DNA of 64,000 bases, taken from NCBI GenBank assembly GCA_021846985.1, contig JAJZVX010000003.1, positions 242,692 to 306,691 on the forward strand, read 5' to 3'. The notes below the pieces were generated by a model. The model was not told where the DNA came from, did no database searches, and saw only the letters and a list, made by a program, of their open reading frames with translations. Shown here piece after piece: positions 9,212-18,162 of this stretch. Origin of the DNA: Acidobacteriota bacterium (GTDB taxonomy: Bacteria > Acidobacteriota > Terriglobia > Terriglobales > Acidobacteriaceae). Made by a program: the position numbers and the translations under genes. The stretch's first letter is position 1, and every line of letters starts with the position of its first letter.

Positions 9212-9922
9212 ATGATCTCCTTCATTCTGTTCATGGCCACCATGGTTATTACCGGCATACCCACGGCGCTGCTGTTCATTCCGTGGTGCTGGTTGACCGG
9301 CAACGTTCTGCCGCTCTACAAAGGGACGCGGTTTATGCTGTCGAGCAGTTGCCGCATGGCCGGCGTGCGCTTTCACACCGTTGGACTTGAACATGTGCCC
9401 AGGGACCGGGCGTGCATCTTCATGTCCAATCACGTATCGAACCTGGACCCGCCGGCGCTGATCTCGCTGATTCCGGGACGGACCTCGGCCTTCATGAAGC
9501 GTTCGCTGATGCAATTGCCGGTGCTGGGAACTGGCTTCCGGCAAGGCGACTTTATTGCCGTAGACAGGACCGGCAATGTGGCCGCGGCGCAAGCCAGCGT
9601 GGCCGCGGCCCAGCAGGTGCTGGCCAAGGGAGTGCACTTTACAGCATTTGTGGAAGGCACGCGCTCGCCTGACGGCCGCATGCTGCCATTTAAGAAAGGC
9701 CCGTTCTTTCTGGCCATGGCCGCGGGGGCGCCGGTCATCCCGGTTTCGATTCATGGCACGGAGCGCCTTTGGGGCAAAGGCAGTCTGCGCATGCGCCCGG
9801 GAATCGCGCACGTGACCTTTCACAAGCCCATTGACCCGGCCACGTTCGCCACGCGGGAGGAACTGACGCAAGCCGTGCGCGCGTCGATTGCCTCGGGCCT
9901 GCCGGAGTGGATGAGAACCTAG
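9212..9922 (+). CDS. 1-acyl-glycerol-3-phosphate acyltransferase (PlsC family), copy 1
   Basis: This 236-residue protein begins with one hydrophobic segment and has the acyltransferase motifs in order: the catalytic HxxxxD (NHVSNLD, His74-Asp79), the FxxR-like stretch near 95-115, FVEGTRSPDG and the PVIPVSIHG segment. It would acylate lysophosphatidate at sn-2 on the inner membrane. The ATG is 7 bases after the mpl stop. It is the first of two adjacent homologues, with identical spacing of HxxxxD from the N terminus in each copy, pointing to tandem duplication. Confidence 0.87.
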   Translation: MISFILFMATMVITGIPTALLFIPWCWLTGNVLPLYKGTRFMLSSSCRMAGVRFHTVGLEHVPRDRACIFMSNHVSNLDPPALISLIPGRTSAFMKRSLMQLPVLGTGFRQGDFIAVDRTGNVAAAQASVAAAQQVLAKGVHFTAFVEGTRSPDGRMLPFKKGPFFLAMAAGAPVIPVSIHGTERLWGKGSLRMRPGIAHVTFHKPIDPATFATREELTQAVRASIASGLPEWMRT

Positions 9923-9975
9923 CGCAGGCGCGGCGGCGGCAACGAGGTGCGCAGAAGGCACTTTACGAGATCATC

Positions 9976-10683
9976 ATGATCGTTACACTTGTTGTACTTT
10001 TCACCATTGTTGTTTTGAGCATTCCCTCGGCGGCGATCTTCATTCCGCTGGCGGTGATCACGGGCAACGTGAATCCGCTCTACAGAGTGGGGTGCTGGAT
10101 TGCACGCGCCGGATTCCGGATGGCGCGTATCCGGATCGAGGTGACCGGACGGGAGCACGTGCCGGGCGGGCGGGCGTGCATCTTCATGTCGAACCACGTC
10201 TCGAATCTCGATCCGCCGGCGCTGATCCCAGTGGTTCCAGGCCGCACCTCAGTTTTCCTCAAGCGCTCGCTGATGAAGATTCCGGTGCTGGGCTATGCCT
10301 TCAAACTGGGCGGCTTTGTCCCCGTGGCTCGCTCCGGAAACACGGCGGAAGCACGAGAGAGTGTAGCCGCGGCGCAGAGAGTTCTGGAAAGCGGACTCCA
10401 CATTACGACCTTCGTTGAAGGAACGCGCTCCCGCGACGGACGTCTGCTGCCCTTCAAAAAGGGACCGTTCTACCTGGCCATGCAGACGGGCGCGCTCTGC
10501 ATTCCCGTGTCGATCCATGGAACCGAATCGTTGATGGTGAAGGGCAGCCCGCGCATCAAGCCGGGCACGGCTCACGTTGTTTTCCACCCGCCCATCGATC
10601 CGGCCATGTTCGCCACGCGCGACGAACTGTTGCGGGCGGTGAGAGGCGCCATTGCCTCGGGATTGCCGGAGCGGATGCGGTAG
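9976..10683 (+). CDS. 1-acyl-glycerol-3-phosphate acyltransferase (PlsC family), copy 2
   Basis: A 235-residue homologue of the preceding gene, with the same N-terminal hydrophobic helix, NHVSNLDPPALI at His74-Asp79, FVEGTRSRDGR, and a closing ASGLPERMR matching ASGLPEWMR of copy 1. The chosen ATG gives a protein starting at the membrane helix like copy 1; an in-frame ATG at 9907 would overlap copy 1 and add 23 polar residues. It may differ from copy 1 in acyl-chain preference, which the sequence does not show. It ends 15 bases before the convergent SPOR gene. Confidence 0.85.
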   Translation: MIVTLVVLFTIVVLSIPSAAIFIPLAVITGNVNPLYRVGCWIARAGFRMARIRIEVTGREHVPGGRACIFMSNHVSNLDPPALIPVVPGRTSVFLKRSLMKIPVLGYAFKLGGFVPVARSGNTAEARESVAAAQRVLESGLHITTFVEGTRSRDGRLLPFKKGPFYLAMQTGALCIPVSIHGTESLMVKGSPRIKPGTAHVVFHPPIDPAMFATRDELLRAVRGAIASGLPERMR

Positions 10684-10698
10684 TGAAACCGGACCGGT

Positions 10699-11355
10699 TC
10701 ATGGCATCAGGACGGCATTGTAACCGTCGTTGAGCAGCTTCTGTTTCCAGCGGTTGGCCTCATCCTGGCTTCTGAAAGGCCCGATCTGCACGTGGATCAG
10801 GTTGTCGGTGGGAAGGCGGCGGACGCTGACGGCATACCCGCGCTTGCGCAGAGCCTCCACCAGGACGTCGGCATCCTCGGGATTCATGACGGCGGCAATC
10901 TGAACCATCATCCCGGACGCTGGTCCCAGCGCCGGCGGCAGATCAGGCGGCAAGGCGGGCCTGACTTGCGGCTGCGCATCGGGAGCAGCAGAGACGACTC
11001 CGGCTTGGCTGGCGGCCGGGGCAACATGGGTGGACGACGGTGTTGCGTCGGGCGTAGGCAGGGGGGTGCTTACGGCCAGGGACTGCGGCGGGGGCGTAAT
11101 CTGCTCCGTGGCCGGAGGCTTGGCCTTGGCGGTCGCCACAATGGCAGTCGGCGGCGCGGTGGCAGACTGCCGGCTGGCCAGCGGAGAATCGGACGGCGCG
11201 TAATGTCCTACGGCAAACCCCAGCCCGAAGAAGAGCCCGCACAGAAGAACCATCCCAAAAAAGATTCCCAGCAATGTGGTGGAACTGAGCGTAAGCTCAG
11301 TGTCGCGTCGCCGCCTGCCTGAATCAAAGTCTTCTTCTTCAAAGCCTCCGCGCAT
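10699..11355 (-). CDS. SPOR-domain membrane protein
   Basis: The 218-residue protein has a charged cytoplasmic N terminus (MRGGFEEEDFDSGRRRRD), one transmembrane helix at about 28-49, a Pro/Ala-rich linker to about 145, and a C-terminal SPOR domain (about 147-218, MVQIAAV...VQIGPFRSQDEANRWKQKL). SPOR domains bind glycan strands stripped of peptides at the division septum, so a role at division or in septal murein processing is likely. This is the FtsN-like layout but length and linker alone do not make it FtsN. Confidence 0.8.
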   Translation of the reverse strand: MRGGFEEEDFDSGRRRRDTELTLSSTTLLGIFFGMVLLCGLFFGLGFAVGHYAPSDSPLASRQSATAPPTAIVATAKAKPPATEQITPPPQSLAVSTPLPTPDATPSSTHVAPAASQAGVVSAAPDAQPQVRPALPPDLPPALGPASGMMVQIAAVMNPEDADVLVEALRKRGYAVSVRRLPTDNLIHVQIGPFRSQDEANRWKQKLLNDGYNAVLMP

Positions 11356-11486
11356 GCCCGTCCTCGGATCTCCGGTGTGTTCTGCAAAGAGCCGGGGGCG
11401 AATGCCTGCGTGAATCCGGCGATAGTCGTGAAGCCAATGACCCAGTTTCGCGGGATGGGTTTGCCCCCTCTGTTTGACTCGCTCCC

Positions 11487-12278
11487 TTACTTCTTGTCTT
11501 CCCCGGCCTTTGCCGGCGGCATCATTTTATTCAGCAGGGTGAGCATTTCCAGAGGCAGCGGGAAGATGATGGTGGTGTTCTTTTCGACGCCGATTTCGGT
11601 GAGCGTCTGGAGGTAGCGCAACTGCAGGGTCATGGGCTGCGTGGCCATGAGAGTCGAAGCGTCCACCAGCTTCTGGGCGGCGTTGAACTCGCCTTCTGCG
11701 TGAATGATCTTGGAGCGTTTCTCGCGTTCCGCCTCGGCCTGCTTGGCCATGGCGCGCAGCATCTGCTCGGGCAAATCAACCTGCTTCACTTCAACGGAGA
11801 TCACCTTGACGCCGAACGGCTCGGTGCGCTGGTCGATGATGGATTGAATGCGCAGGTTGAGTTTGTCGCGGTGACTCAGCAGCTCGTCCAGTTCCACTTC
11901 GCCCAGCACCGAGCGCAGCGTGGTCTGCGCGAATTGCGAGGTCTGGTAGACATAGTTGACCACCTTGATGGCTGCATCGTTGGGATTGACCACGTAGAGC
12001 GTAACCACGGCGTTCACCTTGATGGTCACGTTGTCGCGGGTGATCACGTCCTGGGGAGGAACTTCGAGAACCTCCTGACGCAGCGAGATCCTCACCATCT
12101 GATCGATGGGCCGGAAGACGAGGATGATGCCCGGGCCCTTGGGAGCAGGCAAGGCGCGCCCCAGGCGGAAGATAACGGCACGCTCGTACTCGCGAAGAAT
12201 CTTGATGGAGTTGAGCAGGTAAAGCACGACGATGGCAACGAGAATCAGAAACGGCACGGGCAAATCGGTCATGGGCAT
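11487..12278 (-). CDS. Slipin, SPFH/band-7 membrane protein
   Basis: A 263-residue stomatin-like protein: a short N-terminal hydrophobic hairpin (about 6-23), then the SPFH domain starting at [19 protein letters not shown] and containing [16 protein letters not shown] and the [14 protein letters not shown] segment, ending in an Ala/Glu-rich coiled part. Slipins form oligomeric membrane microdomain scaffolds. It is 42 bases downstream of the NfeD-type protease gene; this pairing is a conserved bacterial arrangement in which the protease is thought to act on the slipin. Confidence 0.9.
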   Translation of the reverse strand: MPMTDLPVPFLILVAIVVLYLLNSIKILREYERAVIFRLGRALPAPKGPGIILVFRPIDQMVRISLRQEVLEVPPQDVITRDNVTIKVNAVVTLYVVNPNDAAIKVVNYVYQTSQFAQTTLRSVLGEVELDELLSHRDKLNLRIQSIIDQRTEPFGVKVISVEVKQVDLPEQMLRAMAKQAEAEREKRSKIIHAEGEFNAAQKLVDASTLMATQPMTLQLRYLQTLTEIGVEKNTTIIFPLPLEMLTLLNKMMPPAKAGEDKK

Positions 12279-12320
12279 ACGAGCCTCCGTTACTCAGCAG
12301 GGATTGTACTCCAGCATCGC

Positions 12321-13667
12321 CTAGATAGGGTCTTCGGTTTTTGGTGCGGAACCGTCCGGCGTAACCTGCAGCACCATGTGGTCGTGCCGCACGACGCGGA
12401 GTTGGGTGCCGGCAGGCACGGGTTCGGGAGCTACGGCCCGCCAGATCTCTCCCTCCACCAGCACATGGCCTTCGGGCGAAAGCGCCTCCATGGCGACAGC
12501 GGGACTGCCTACCAAAGCGTCGGCCCCCGTTAGAGCTTTCCTGCGCCGCGCGCGCACGGCCAGGCGCACCAGAAAGACGGTAATGCCGCCAAAGCCCGCG
12601 CTGACGCCGATGGCCACCCACGGGCTGATGTCCATCTCGGGAATGGGTGCGGCTACGAGCGTGAGAGTGCCAAAGGTAAGGCAGACGATGCCGGCGATAG
12701 CCAGCGCCCCGTGGCCCCCGAACTTGGCCTCAAGCACCAGCAGCACCAGCGCCGCCACAAGCAGCAGGACCGCCGTATAGCGGATAGGCAGCAGGTTCAG
12801 CGCGAAGACGGCCAGCAGCACCATCAACGTACCCAGCGCGCCGGGAACAATGGTGCCGGGCGTGTTGAATTCGAGGTAGATCAGCAGCGCCCCGCCCACC
12901 AGAAACAGCAGCGCAATATTCGGATTGATGAGCCAGCCCAACACCTCCTCGCGCATCGATGGTTTGAGCACTTCAATCCGCGCACCGGCCAGGTGAAGGG
13001 TCGTCTTGCTGCCATCCATGCGGGTGATTTCGCGGCCGTCGAGTTCCGCCAGCAGTTGGGCATCGCTCGATGCGATGGCGTCGATGAGGTGCTGATCCAG
13101 GGCCTCCTGGGCGGTGTAGGAATGGGAGGATTGCACGGCGGCCTGAGCCGCTTCGGCGTTGCGGTTGCGTTTGGTTACGTAGGAGCGCAGAAAGGCTTCC
13201 GCGTCGTTTTCAATCTTCTGGCTCATGGTCGCATCCGGCTTCATGCCGAACTCGAAGACCGGATGGGCCGCGCCGGCATTGGTCCCGGGAGCCATGGCGG
13301 CCACGTCAGCCGACTCCAGCAGAAAAAAGCCGGCCGAGCCGGCGCGCGCACCTTCGGGGGCAACATAGACGATGACTGGAACTTTGGAGCTGAGAATGGC
13401 GCCGGCCATGGCGCGCGTGGAATCCAGCAGGCCGCCCGGAGTATCCAACTCGATCAAGAGTGCCTGTGCGCCGTCCTTTGCCGCCCGGGCGAGAGCTCTC
13501 TGCAACTCCGTGGCGGAGACCGGCTGGATGGTGTCAGCAAGAACCAGCTTATCTACTAGCGGCTGCGCGGGGGACGTCTGGGCGAAAACGCCGCCTGTTG
13601 CGATCCCAACCAGCAGAAGTGCCGCAGCCTGAATCCGGAAGATGGAGCTGCGCAATCGGGAACCCAT
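12321..13667 (-). CDS. NfeD-family membrane-bound serine protease
   Basis: This 448-residue protein begins with a signal peptide (cleavage near FAQTS, residue 30). A ClpP/crotonase-like protease domain follows at about 35-220, with ELDTPGGLLDSTRAMA and the nucleophile region PEGARAGSAGFFLL before APGTNAGAAHPV. Four or five transmembrane helices at about 235-370 lead to a C-terminal NfeD OB-fold domain (about 385-440). The long form of NfeD with an attached protease is known to cleave stomatin homologues in archaea. The downstream slipin is the likely partner. Confidence 0.88.
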   Translation of the reverse strand: MGSRLRSSIFRIQAAALLLVGIATGGVFAQTSPAQPLVDKLVLADTIQPVSATELQRALARAAKDGAQALLIELDTPGGLLDSTRAMAGAILSSKVPVIVYVAPEGARAGSAGFFLLESADVAAMAPGTNAGAAHPVFEFGMKPDATMSQKIENDAEAFLRSYVTKRNRNAEAAQAAVQSSHSYTAQEALDQHLIDAIASSDAQLLAELDGREITRMDGSKTTLHLAGARIEVLKPSMREEVLGWLINPNIALLFLVGGALLIYLEFNTPGTIVPGALGTLMVLLAVFALNLLPIRYTAVLLLVAALVLLVLEAKFGGHGALAIAGIVCLTFGTLTLVAAPIPEMDISPWVAIGVSAGFGGITVFLVRLAVRARRRKALTGADALVGSPAVAMEALSPEGHVLVEGEIWRAVAPEPVPAGTQLRVVRHDHMVLQVTPDGSAPKTEDPI

Positions 13668-13697
13668 GGCTTGCTCCTTGCGAACTATTGTCTGACA

Positions 13698-15326
13698 CTA
13701 CCTCTTCTGTCCCTGCTTTGTCTCGATCTGCCGCTCCAATTTCTGCGCCTCGCTGCTTTGGGGCGTCAGCTTGAGCGCCTCGCCGGCCTCCTTGCGCGCC
13801 TCCTCGATCCGGCCGGCATCCAGGTCCAGCTTGGCCAGCACAAGATAAGCCTGCGCCGAAGGGCCCAGTTCGAGCGCTGTCCGCGCTTCCTTTCGCGCCG
13901 CTTCCACATCGCCGGTGCGCTCGCGCACCTCAGCCAGACCCGCGTGCGCCTGGGCCAGCGTGGCGTCTGCGGATTCAGCAGACTGGTAGAGCCTTTCGGC
14001 TTCGAGCAGCAAGCCGCGATCGAGATAGTCGCCAGCCTGCTCCGCAAGCTTCTCCGCACGCTCGTGCGGCGAGAGCGCTGCCAGGCGCGCGGCCTCCACT
14101 TGATCCATCATCTGGACGGCCTGGCGGAAGGCGCGGGCGTCGAAGTTGCGCACGATCCGCTCGAGAGGGTCGGCCTTCACATCCTCTTCTTCCTGACCGG
14201 GAGGGGGTTGTGCCGGCCATCCTTTCCAGGCCTTCTCGACCGCCTGGGCCTCGCTATCGCCGGGATGAAGGCGCAGGCACTGCGCCAGTTCCGTCAGGGC
14301 TTCAGCGGAGCTGCCATGGCGTTTCAGGCTGACGGCGAGGTTGAAGTGGTAGTCGGCCGCATTGGGATCTGCGGCCACCGCCTTGCGGAACAGCGGAGTG
14401 CCATCCTTGCCCTGGCGGCTCAGCGCCACTCCCTGGTTGTTCAGTACCTCAGCCAGCGGCAGAACCTTGGCCACGCCGGCAAAGACCTTCTCGGCGCCCG
14501 CGTATTCGCCGGAGAACATCAGCGACAGTCCGCGATAAAAGCCTGCCTCCAAGGCATCCGGATCGGCACGGTCCACCCTGGCGAAGGCGCCAGCGGCATC
14601 CTCGTACTGCTGGCTCAGGTAATCCTCACGGCCCAGCGCCATCCAGGCCCGGCTGTAGGTGGGGCTGAGCTGTACCGCTCTTTTCAGGTGCCGCAGGCGC
14701 TCGTCCTGATCGGATTCCGTGATGCCGCGTATGTACTGCTCGAAGGCGTCCAGGCGCACGCCCGCACCGGCGGCGACGAACGTTTCCTGCGCCACGCTGA
14801 AATGGGGATCCATTTGCCGGGTGAGTTTCCAGGCCAGCGTACTGAAGACCGCAATCATGTCGCGCATCGGTCCCTGCGCCGTGACCGCTTCGCCCATGCG
14901 GAGATGGGGCACATCCACCAGGCGCGCCTCGGCCACGATACTGGAGGCCTCGACCCGGTAACTGCCCACCACGATCCAATCGGCGTCGACCGTATCCGCC
15001 AGCTTGATGGAACTGGCCCGCGTGGGTTCAAATCCCTGCGGCAGCCCCAGGTGGTCGAGGGCATAGCGGCGATCGTCGCGGGTCATGGGTGCAAGACCGG
15101 CCGAACGGAAACGCTGCGTCAGAATCTCCGCGGACGCCTCGCGAATCCACTCCAGGCTGGGCTGGCCGCTCCGGTTGTCGAAAGGCAGAACCAGCAGGAT
15201 GTGATCATCGCTCTCGACCGCCTTCGCGGTGGAAGCGTCTTGGGACACTTTCTGGGCGCGGGTAGTGACACACAGAGCCAGGGCCAGTGCAAACATCAGA
15301 CCCGCACGGAATATTCCCTGCCGCAT
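13698..15326 (-). CDS. Secreted TPR protein with FlgO/TolB-N-like N-terminal domain
   Basis: The 542-residue protein starts with a signal peptide (MRQGIFRAGLMFALALALC). Next comes a domain of about 130 residues that opens ILLVLPFDNRSGQPSLEWI and continues with an Ala/Asp-rich VGSYRVEA segment, the pattern of FlgO/TolB-N-type domains. From about residue 220 to the end there are many TPR helices (for example YSRAWMALGREDYLSQQYEDAAGAF). It is probably periplasmic and a scaffold for protein contacts; no specific partner can be named. A GTG at 15359 is an alternative start; longer N-terminal reading would run into the upstream glycosyltransferase. Confidence 0.65.
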   Translation of the reverse strand: MRQGIFRAGLMFALALALCVTTRAQKVSQDASTAKAVESDDHILLVLPFDNRSGQPSLEWIREASAEILTQRFRSAGLAPMTRDDRRYALDHLGLPQGFEPTRASSIKLADTVDADWIVVGSYRVEASSIVAEARLVDVPHLRMGEAVTAQGPMRDMIAVFSTLAWKLTRQMDPHFSVAQETFVAAGAGVRLDAFEQYIRGITESDQDERLRHLKRAVQLSPTYSRAWMALGREDYLSQQYEDAAGAFARVDRADPDALEAGFYRGLSLMFSGEYAGAEKVFAGVAKVLPLAEVLNNQGVALSRQGKDGTPLFRKAVAADPNAADYHFNLAVSLKRHGSSAEALTELAQCLRLHPGDSEAQAVEKAWKGWPAQPPPGQEEEDVKADPLERIVRNFDARAFRQAVQMMDQVEAARLAALSPHERAEKLAEQAGDYLDRGLLLEAERLYQSAESADATLAQAHAGLAEVRERTGDVEAARKEARTALELGPSAQAYLVLAKLDLDAGRIEEARKEAGEALKLTPQSSEAQKLERQIETKQGQKR

Positions 15327-15402
15327 CCAGCGAAAACGAGATGAAAAACCGGTATGCACTACAGGCTGATTATAGGCGCTGGAGCGTCGATTCCCGGATG
15401 GG

Positions 15403-17025
15403 TCATTGCGGTTGATCCGGCATCCGGGCCGCCTCTTCAAGTTGGCGGTTGAAGCGAATCAGCGCGATCCACTGGCCATGGTCTTCCTTCTTCCACACCA
15501 GGTCGCCATGGAGTTGGGTGGCGATGGCCTCTGGCGGCAGGTCGTAGTGCAGGCCGAAATACTTTTCGTCGAAAGCCCGGCTCCGGGAACCCAGGGTGAA
15601 AAGCGGCGAACGCGGATCGTACTTGGTGGAAAACACCAGCGCGGCCGAGTACTTCTCCGGCTCCGCGGCGGCGCGGGCAATCTGCGTAGCGCTGAAATCG
15701 TCGATGGAGCAGACCCGGTGGGGCGTCTTTATATAGCCAAGCTCAGGGCGCCGGAGTTCGTCGCTCACAGGCCACGCGGTGAGAACCGTGGCTCCAGGGA
15801 TCTGACGGTTGAGTTGGGCGATGCCCGCCTGGTGCAAACGGATCACATGAGCGTACGCAAGGTTATCCTCCGGCGCAAACCCGTAGGGAGGATTGATGAA
15901 CAGCCCCAGCACAAAAGCTCCGGCAGACAATGCCGCCAGCGCTTGCCAGTAACGGACGCGCCTGTAGAGCGTGGTGACGGCGAGCAGCAGAACCAGCGGA
16001 TACATGGGCAGCAGGTAACGGGTAAGGAGCGCGCCGCCCAGCACGCTGAAGAGTAGAGCATTGGCCAGCAGAAGCAGGAGAATTCGCCGCAGGGCCGCGG
16101 CCGCAATCGCCGCGCGCGCGCCCCCCTCCGCATCGGGCAGCGGGGCAAGCAGCAGGGCGGCGGCGGCCATCAGCACGGGAACAAACAGGTTCATGTGCGC
16201 CGTCAGGTGCAGCAGGCGATGACCAAAGGCGGCCGCGAACCGCAGCAGCGAAAGATTAGCCTCCGCGTTATAGCGCAAAAACTCGGGATTGCCGAACAGA
16301 AAGCCGGTCTTGGCATAGTGCCACGCGTACCAGGCGGCCAGCGGAAGGATGCAACTGGCCAGCCAGGCTGCCTCGCGCCATAGCCGCAGACGGCGCGCCC
16401 TGGGACTGGCAAAGAACCCTTCAACCAGCGCATAGGCCGAGAGTGCGAGGGGCACAGCGATAGCGGTTTCCTTTGAAAGCGCGGCCGCGGCGAACCAGAG
16501 CGCGGCGATCTCGTTCCGCTGGAACCACTCCGGATTACGGCAAGGCAGCGCGTACACGAGTCCCCACAGCGTGCAGCAGGCAGCGAAGATGTCCGCCTGC
16601 GCCAGCGTGCTCTGGGCGAACCAGATGGGGTAGATGCCGGTCAGCGCCACTGTCCAGAAGGCTACCGTTGGTTCGCCCACCAGGCGCATGGCCAGCCGCC
16701 ACACCGCGAGAAGCCCAAGGGAGGCCACCAGCAGAACGGCGGTGCGCGTTACCTGGGGCAGAAATCCCAGGGCCTTCCACCACAAGGCCAGGTAGATGCT
16801 GGGCAAGGGTGGATGCGCATTGGTCAGCGTGGAGACGGGAATCAGCGCGCCGGTGCGAAAAAAATCCCATGCGGCGGGAACGTAGTAGCCGGCCTCGTCC
16901 CAGTAATAAGGCAGGCGCAGCAGAGAATAGTGGCTGGCATAAAGCGCGGCAAAAATGACCGGAAAGATCATCCAGGAGGTCAGGGGGCCATCCAGCCGCG
17001 GCCGCATTCTTCTTGTCAGGTGCAC
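15403..17025 (-). CDS. GT39-family membrane glycosyltransferase
   Basis: This 540-residue integral membrane protein has about ten hydrophobic helices. The first periplasmic loop carries the PMT-family acidic motif YYWDEAGYYVPAAWDFF (about 40-56), followed by NAHPPLPSIYLALW, typical of PMT_2/GT39 enzymes that use polyprenyl-phosphate sugars. A soluble C-terminal domain begins near residue 400. It lies between the DUF3467 gene (9 bases away) and the TPR gene on the same strand. The acceptor, a glycolipid or secreted protein, is unknown. Confidence 0.8.
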   Translation of the reverse strand: MHLTRRMRPRLDGPLTSWMIFPVIFAALYASHYSLLRLPYYWDEAGYYVPAAWDFFRTGALIPVSTLTNAHPPLPSIYLALWWKALGFLPQVTRTAVLLVASLGLLAVWRLAMRLVGEPTVAFWTVALTGIYPIWFAQSTLAQADIFAACCTLWGLVYALPCRNPEWFQRNEIAALWFAAAALSKETAIAVPLALSAYALVEGFFASPRARRLRLWREAAWLASCILPLAAWYAWHYAKTGFLFGNPEFLRYNAEANLSLLRFAAAFGHRLLHLTAHMNLFVPVLMAAAALLLAPLPDAEGGARAAIAAAALRRILLLLLANALLFSVLGGALLTRYLLPMYPLVLLLAVTTLYRRVRYWQALAALSAGAFVLGLFINPPYGFAPEDNLAYAHVIRLHQAGIAQLNRQIPGATVLTAWPVSDELRRPELGYIKTPHRVCSIDDFSATQIARAAAEPEKYSAALVFSTKYDPRSPLFTLGSRSRAFDEKYFGLHYDLPPEAIATQLHGDLVWKKEDHGQWIALIRFNRQLEEAARMPDQPQ

Positions 17026-17034
17026 GCGAGTTCC

Positions 17035-17340
17035 CTAGTTGACGGAACCCTGGGGAAAGTTCTGGCTCTGCGGTTCCAGGTTCAAGACGCCGAAAGCCTG
17101 TTCATATTGCGCCAGGTTCTGGCCCAGCACGTTCCACAAAGCCTTGGCCTGCTGGGGACTAAGAAAGATCGCAGTCTGGTTGCGGATAGTGACCTGGTCA
17201 GGAGATTCGGCCGTAGCCAGGCCAAAGACCAGTTGGAAGTCCCACACGCTGACGCGCACCTGCACACTGTTGGCGTAGGACTCGCGATAGTCCGGAGTCT
17301 GGACAAGGTTCATCTGGGGCTGTTTTTCGTTGGGACTCAT
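17035..17340 (-). CDS. DUF3467 family protein
   Basis: A small 101-residue protein without membrane segments. The pattern YANSVQVRVSVWDFQLVFG ... FLSPQQAKALWNVLGQNLAQYEQAFG is the DUF3467 layout, in which a beta-rich first half is followed by a helix with QAKAL..L..NL..YE. The family has no assigned function. It sits between tRNA-Leu and a glycosyltransferase on the same strand. Confidence 0.8.
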   Translation of the reverse strand: MSPNEKQPQMNLVQTPDYRESYANSVQVRVSVWDFQLVFGLATAESPDQVTIRNQTAIFLSPQQAKALWNVLGQNLAQYEQAFGVLNLEPQSQNFPQGSVN

Positions 17341-17419
17341 GGCTTAATCAGATTACTCCGGCAGGGGGTGAGGAGAGCAGCTTTGCGGTACTGCATCGCA
17401 GTACGGGTCGTCATTTCAC

Positions 17420-17504
17420 TGGTGCGAAAGGGGGGACTCGAACCCCCATGGGTCACCCCGCCAGATCCTAAGTCTGGTGCGTCTGCCAGTTCCGCCACTT
17501 TCGC
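17420..17504 (-). tRNA. tRNA-Leu (anticodon UAG), CCA encoded
   Basis: On the minus strand the 85-base sequence folds as a class II tRNA. The acceptor stem is GCGAAAG pairing with CTTTCGC, the anticodon stem CCAGA/TCTGG encloses the loop CTTAGGA with anticodon TAG, and there is a long variable arm. The T arm is GGGGG-TTCGAGT-CCCCC. Discriminator A and a genomic CCA end complete it. UAG reads CUA and, by wobble, other CUN leucine codons. Confidence 0.97.
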
Positions 17505-17751
17505 GCCTGTAGCCAATCTACCACTGATGCGGCCGCGGTTCGAGCCGCGCATCGGGCGGAATCTCCCCATCCGTATTATTCTTCGGGCGTGGGGACGCTG
17601 GACCGGAGGCAAGAGCGCAAGATTGCGGTTCGAGCGCGTTCCAGGGTTGGATAGGCCAGGTTGGGCAGATTGGACCTTTGGGGTGAATGCTCGCCAATAC
17701 AACGGGGTACAGCCGAAGCCCATGCCCGGCGAAATCCCGGGGAGCAAAACC

Positions 17752-18090
17752 ATGAAGAAAGTGGCGATGATGTTTGTGGTCATGTTTGCGGTGGGCGCGG
17801 CGACAAACGCAGTTGCAGGCTCCCAGCAAAAGCCGAAGGAGATTCACGGGCTGGGATGCGTGCAGGCGGGCGTCGAAATGCATTGCCTGGTGCTGAGGGA
17901 TTTGGGAAGCGGCGTGCTCTATGACCTGCTGGTGAAAGAGCCGCGGCCAGCCATTGGAGAAGGCATTGAATTTACAGGAGTGCGCCACGACGGCCCCACC
18001 GTCTGTATGCAGGGCATCCCGGTGGCTGTCGCAAGCTGGTCCAGAAAAGACTCTCTCAAGTGCGGCCAGCCGCAGAAACAGAAAAAGTAG
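17752..18090 (+). CDS. Small secreted protein of unknown function
   Basis: A 112-residue protein with a clear signal peptide (MKKVAMMFVVMFAVGAATNAVAG) and a GGGGAG ribosome site eight bases before the ATG. The mature part has four cysteines (in GLGCVQ, MHCLVL, TVCMQG and LKCGQ) that could form two disulfides in the periplasm, and a basic lysine-rich tail. I do not recognise the family. The 247 bases between the tRNA and this gene show no other gene. Confidence 0.7.
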   Translation: MKKVAMMFVVMFAVGAATNAVAGSQQKPKEIHGLGCVQAGVEMHCLVLRDLGSGVLYDLLVKEPRPAIGEGIEFTGVRHDGPTVCMQGIPVAVASWSRKDSLKCGQPQKQKK

Positions 18091-18162
18091 ACGGTGGACG
18101 AGTTTGGCGGGGGGAGGACGCAGGCAGCCGTCAGTGTGGAGACGGCGGCCTGCGCAGTTTTG

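Noticed and set aside
16813..17751. The first 313 codons of a long plus-strand frame ending at 18090
   Set aside because: They lie antisense to a glycosyltransferase, DUF3467 and across a tRNA gene. Only the last 112 codons, starting at a signal peptide with a good ribosome site, are credible.
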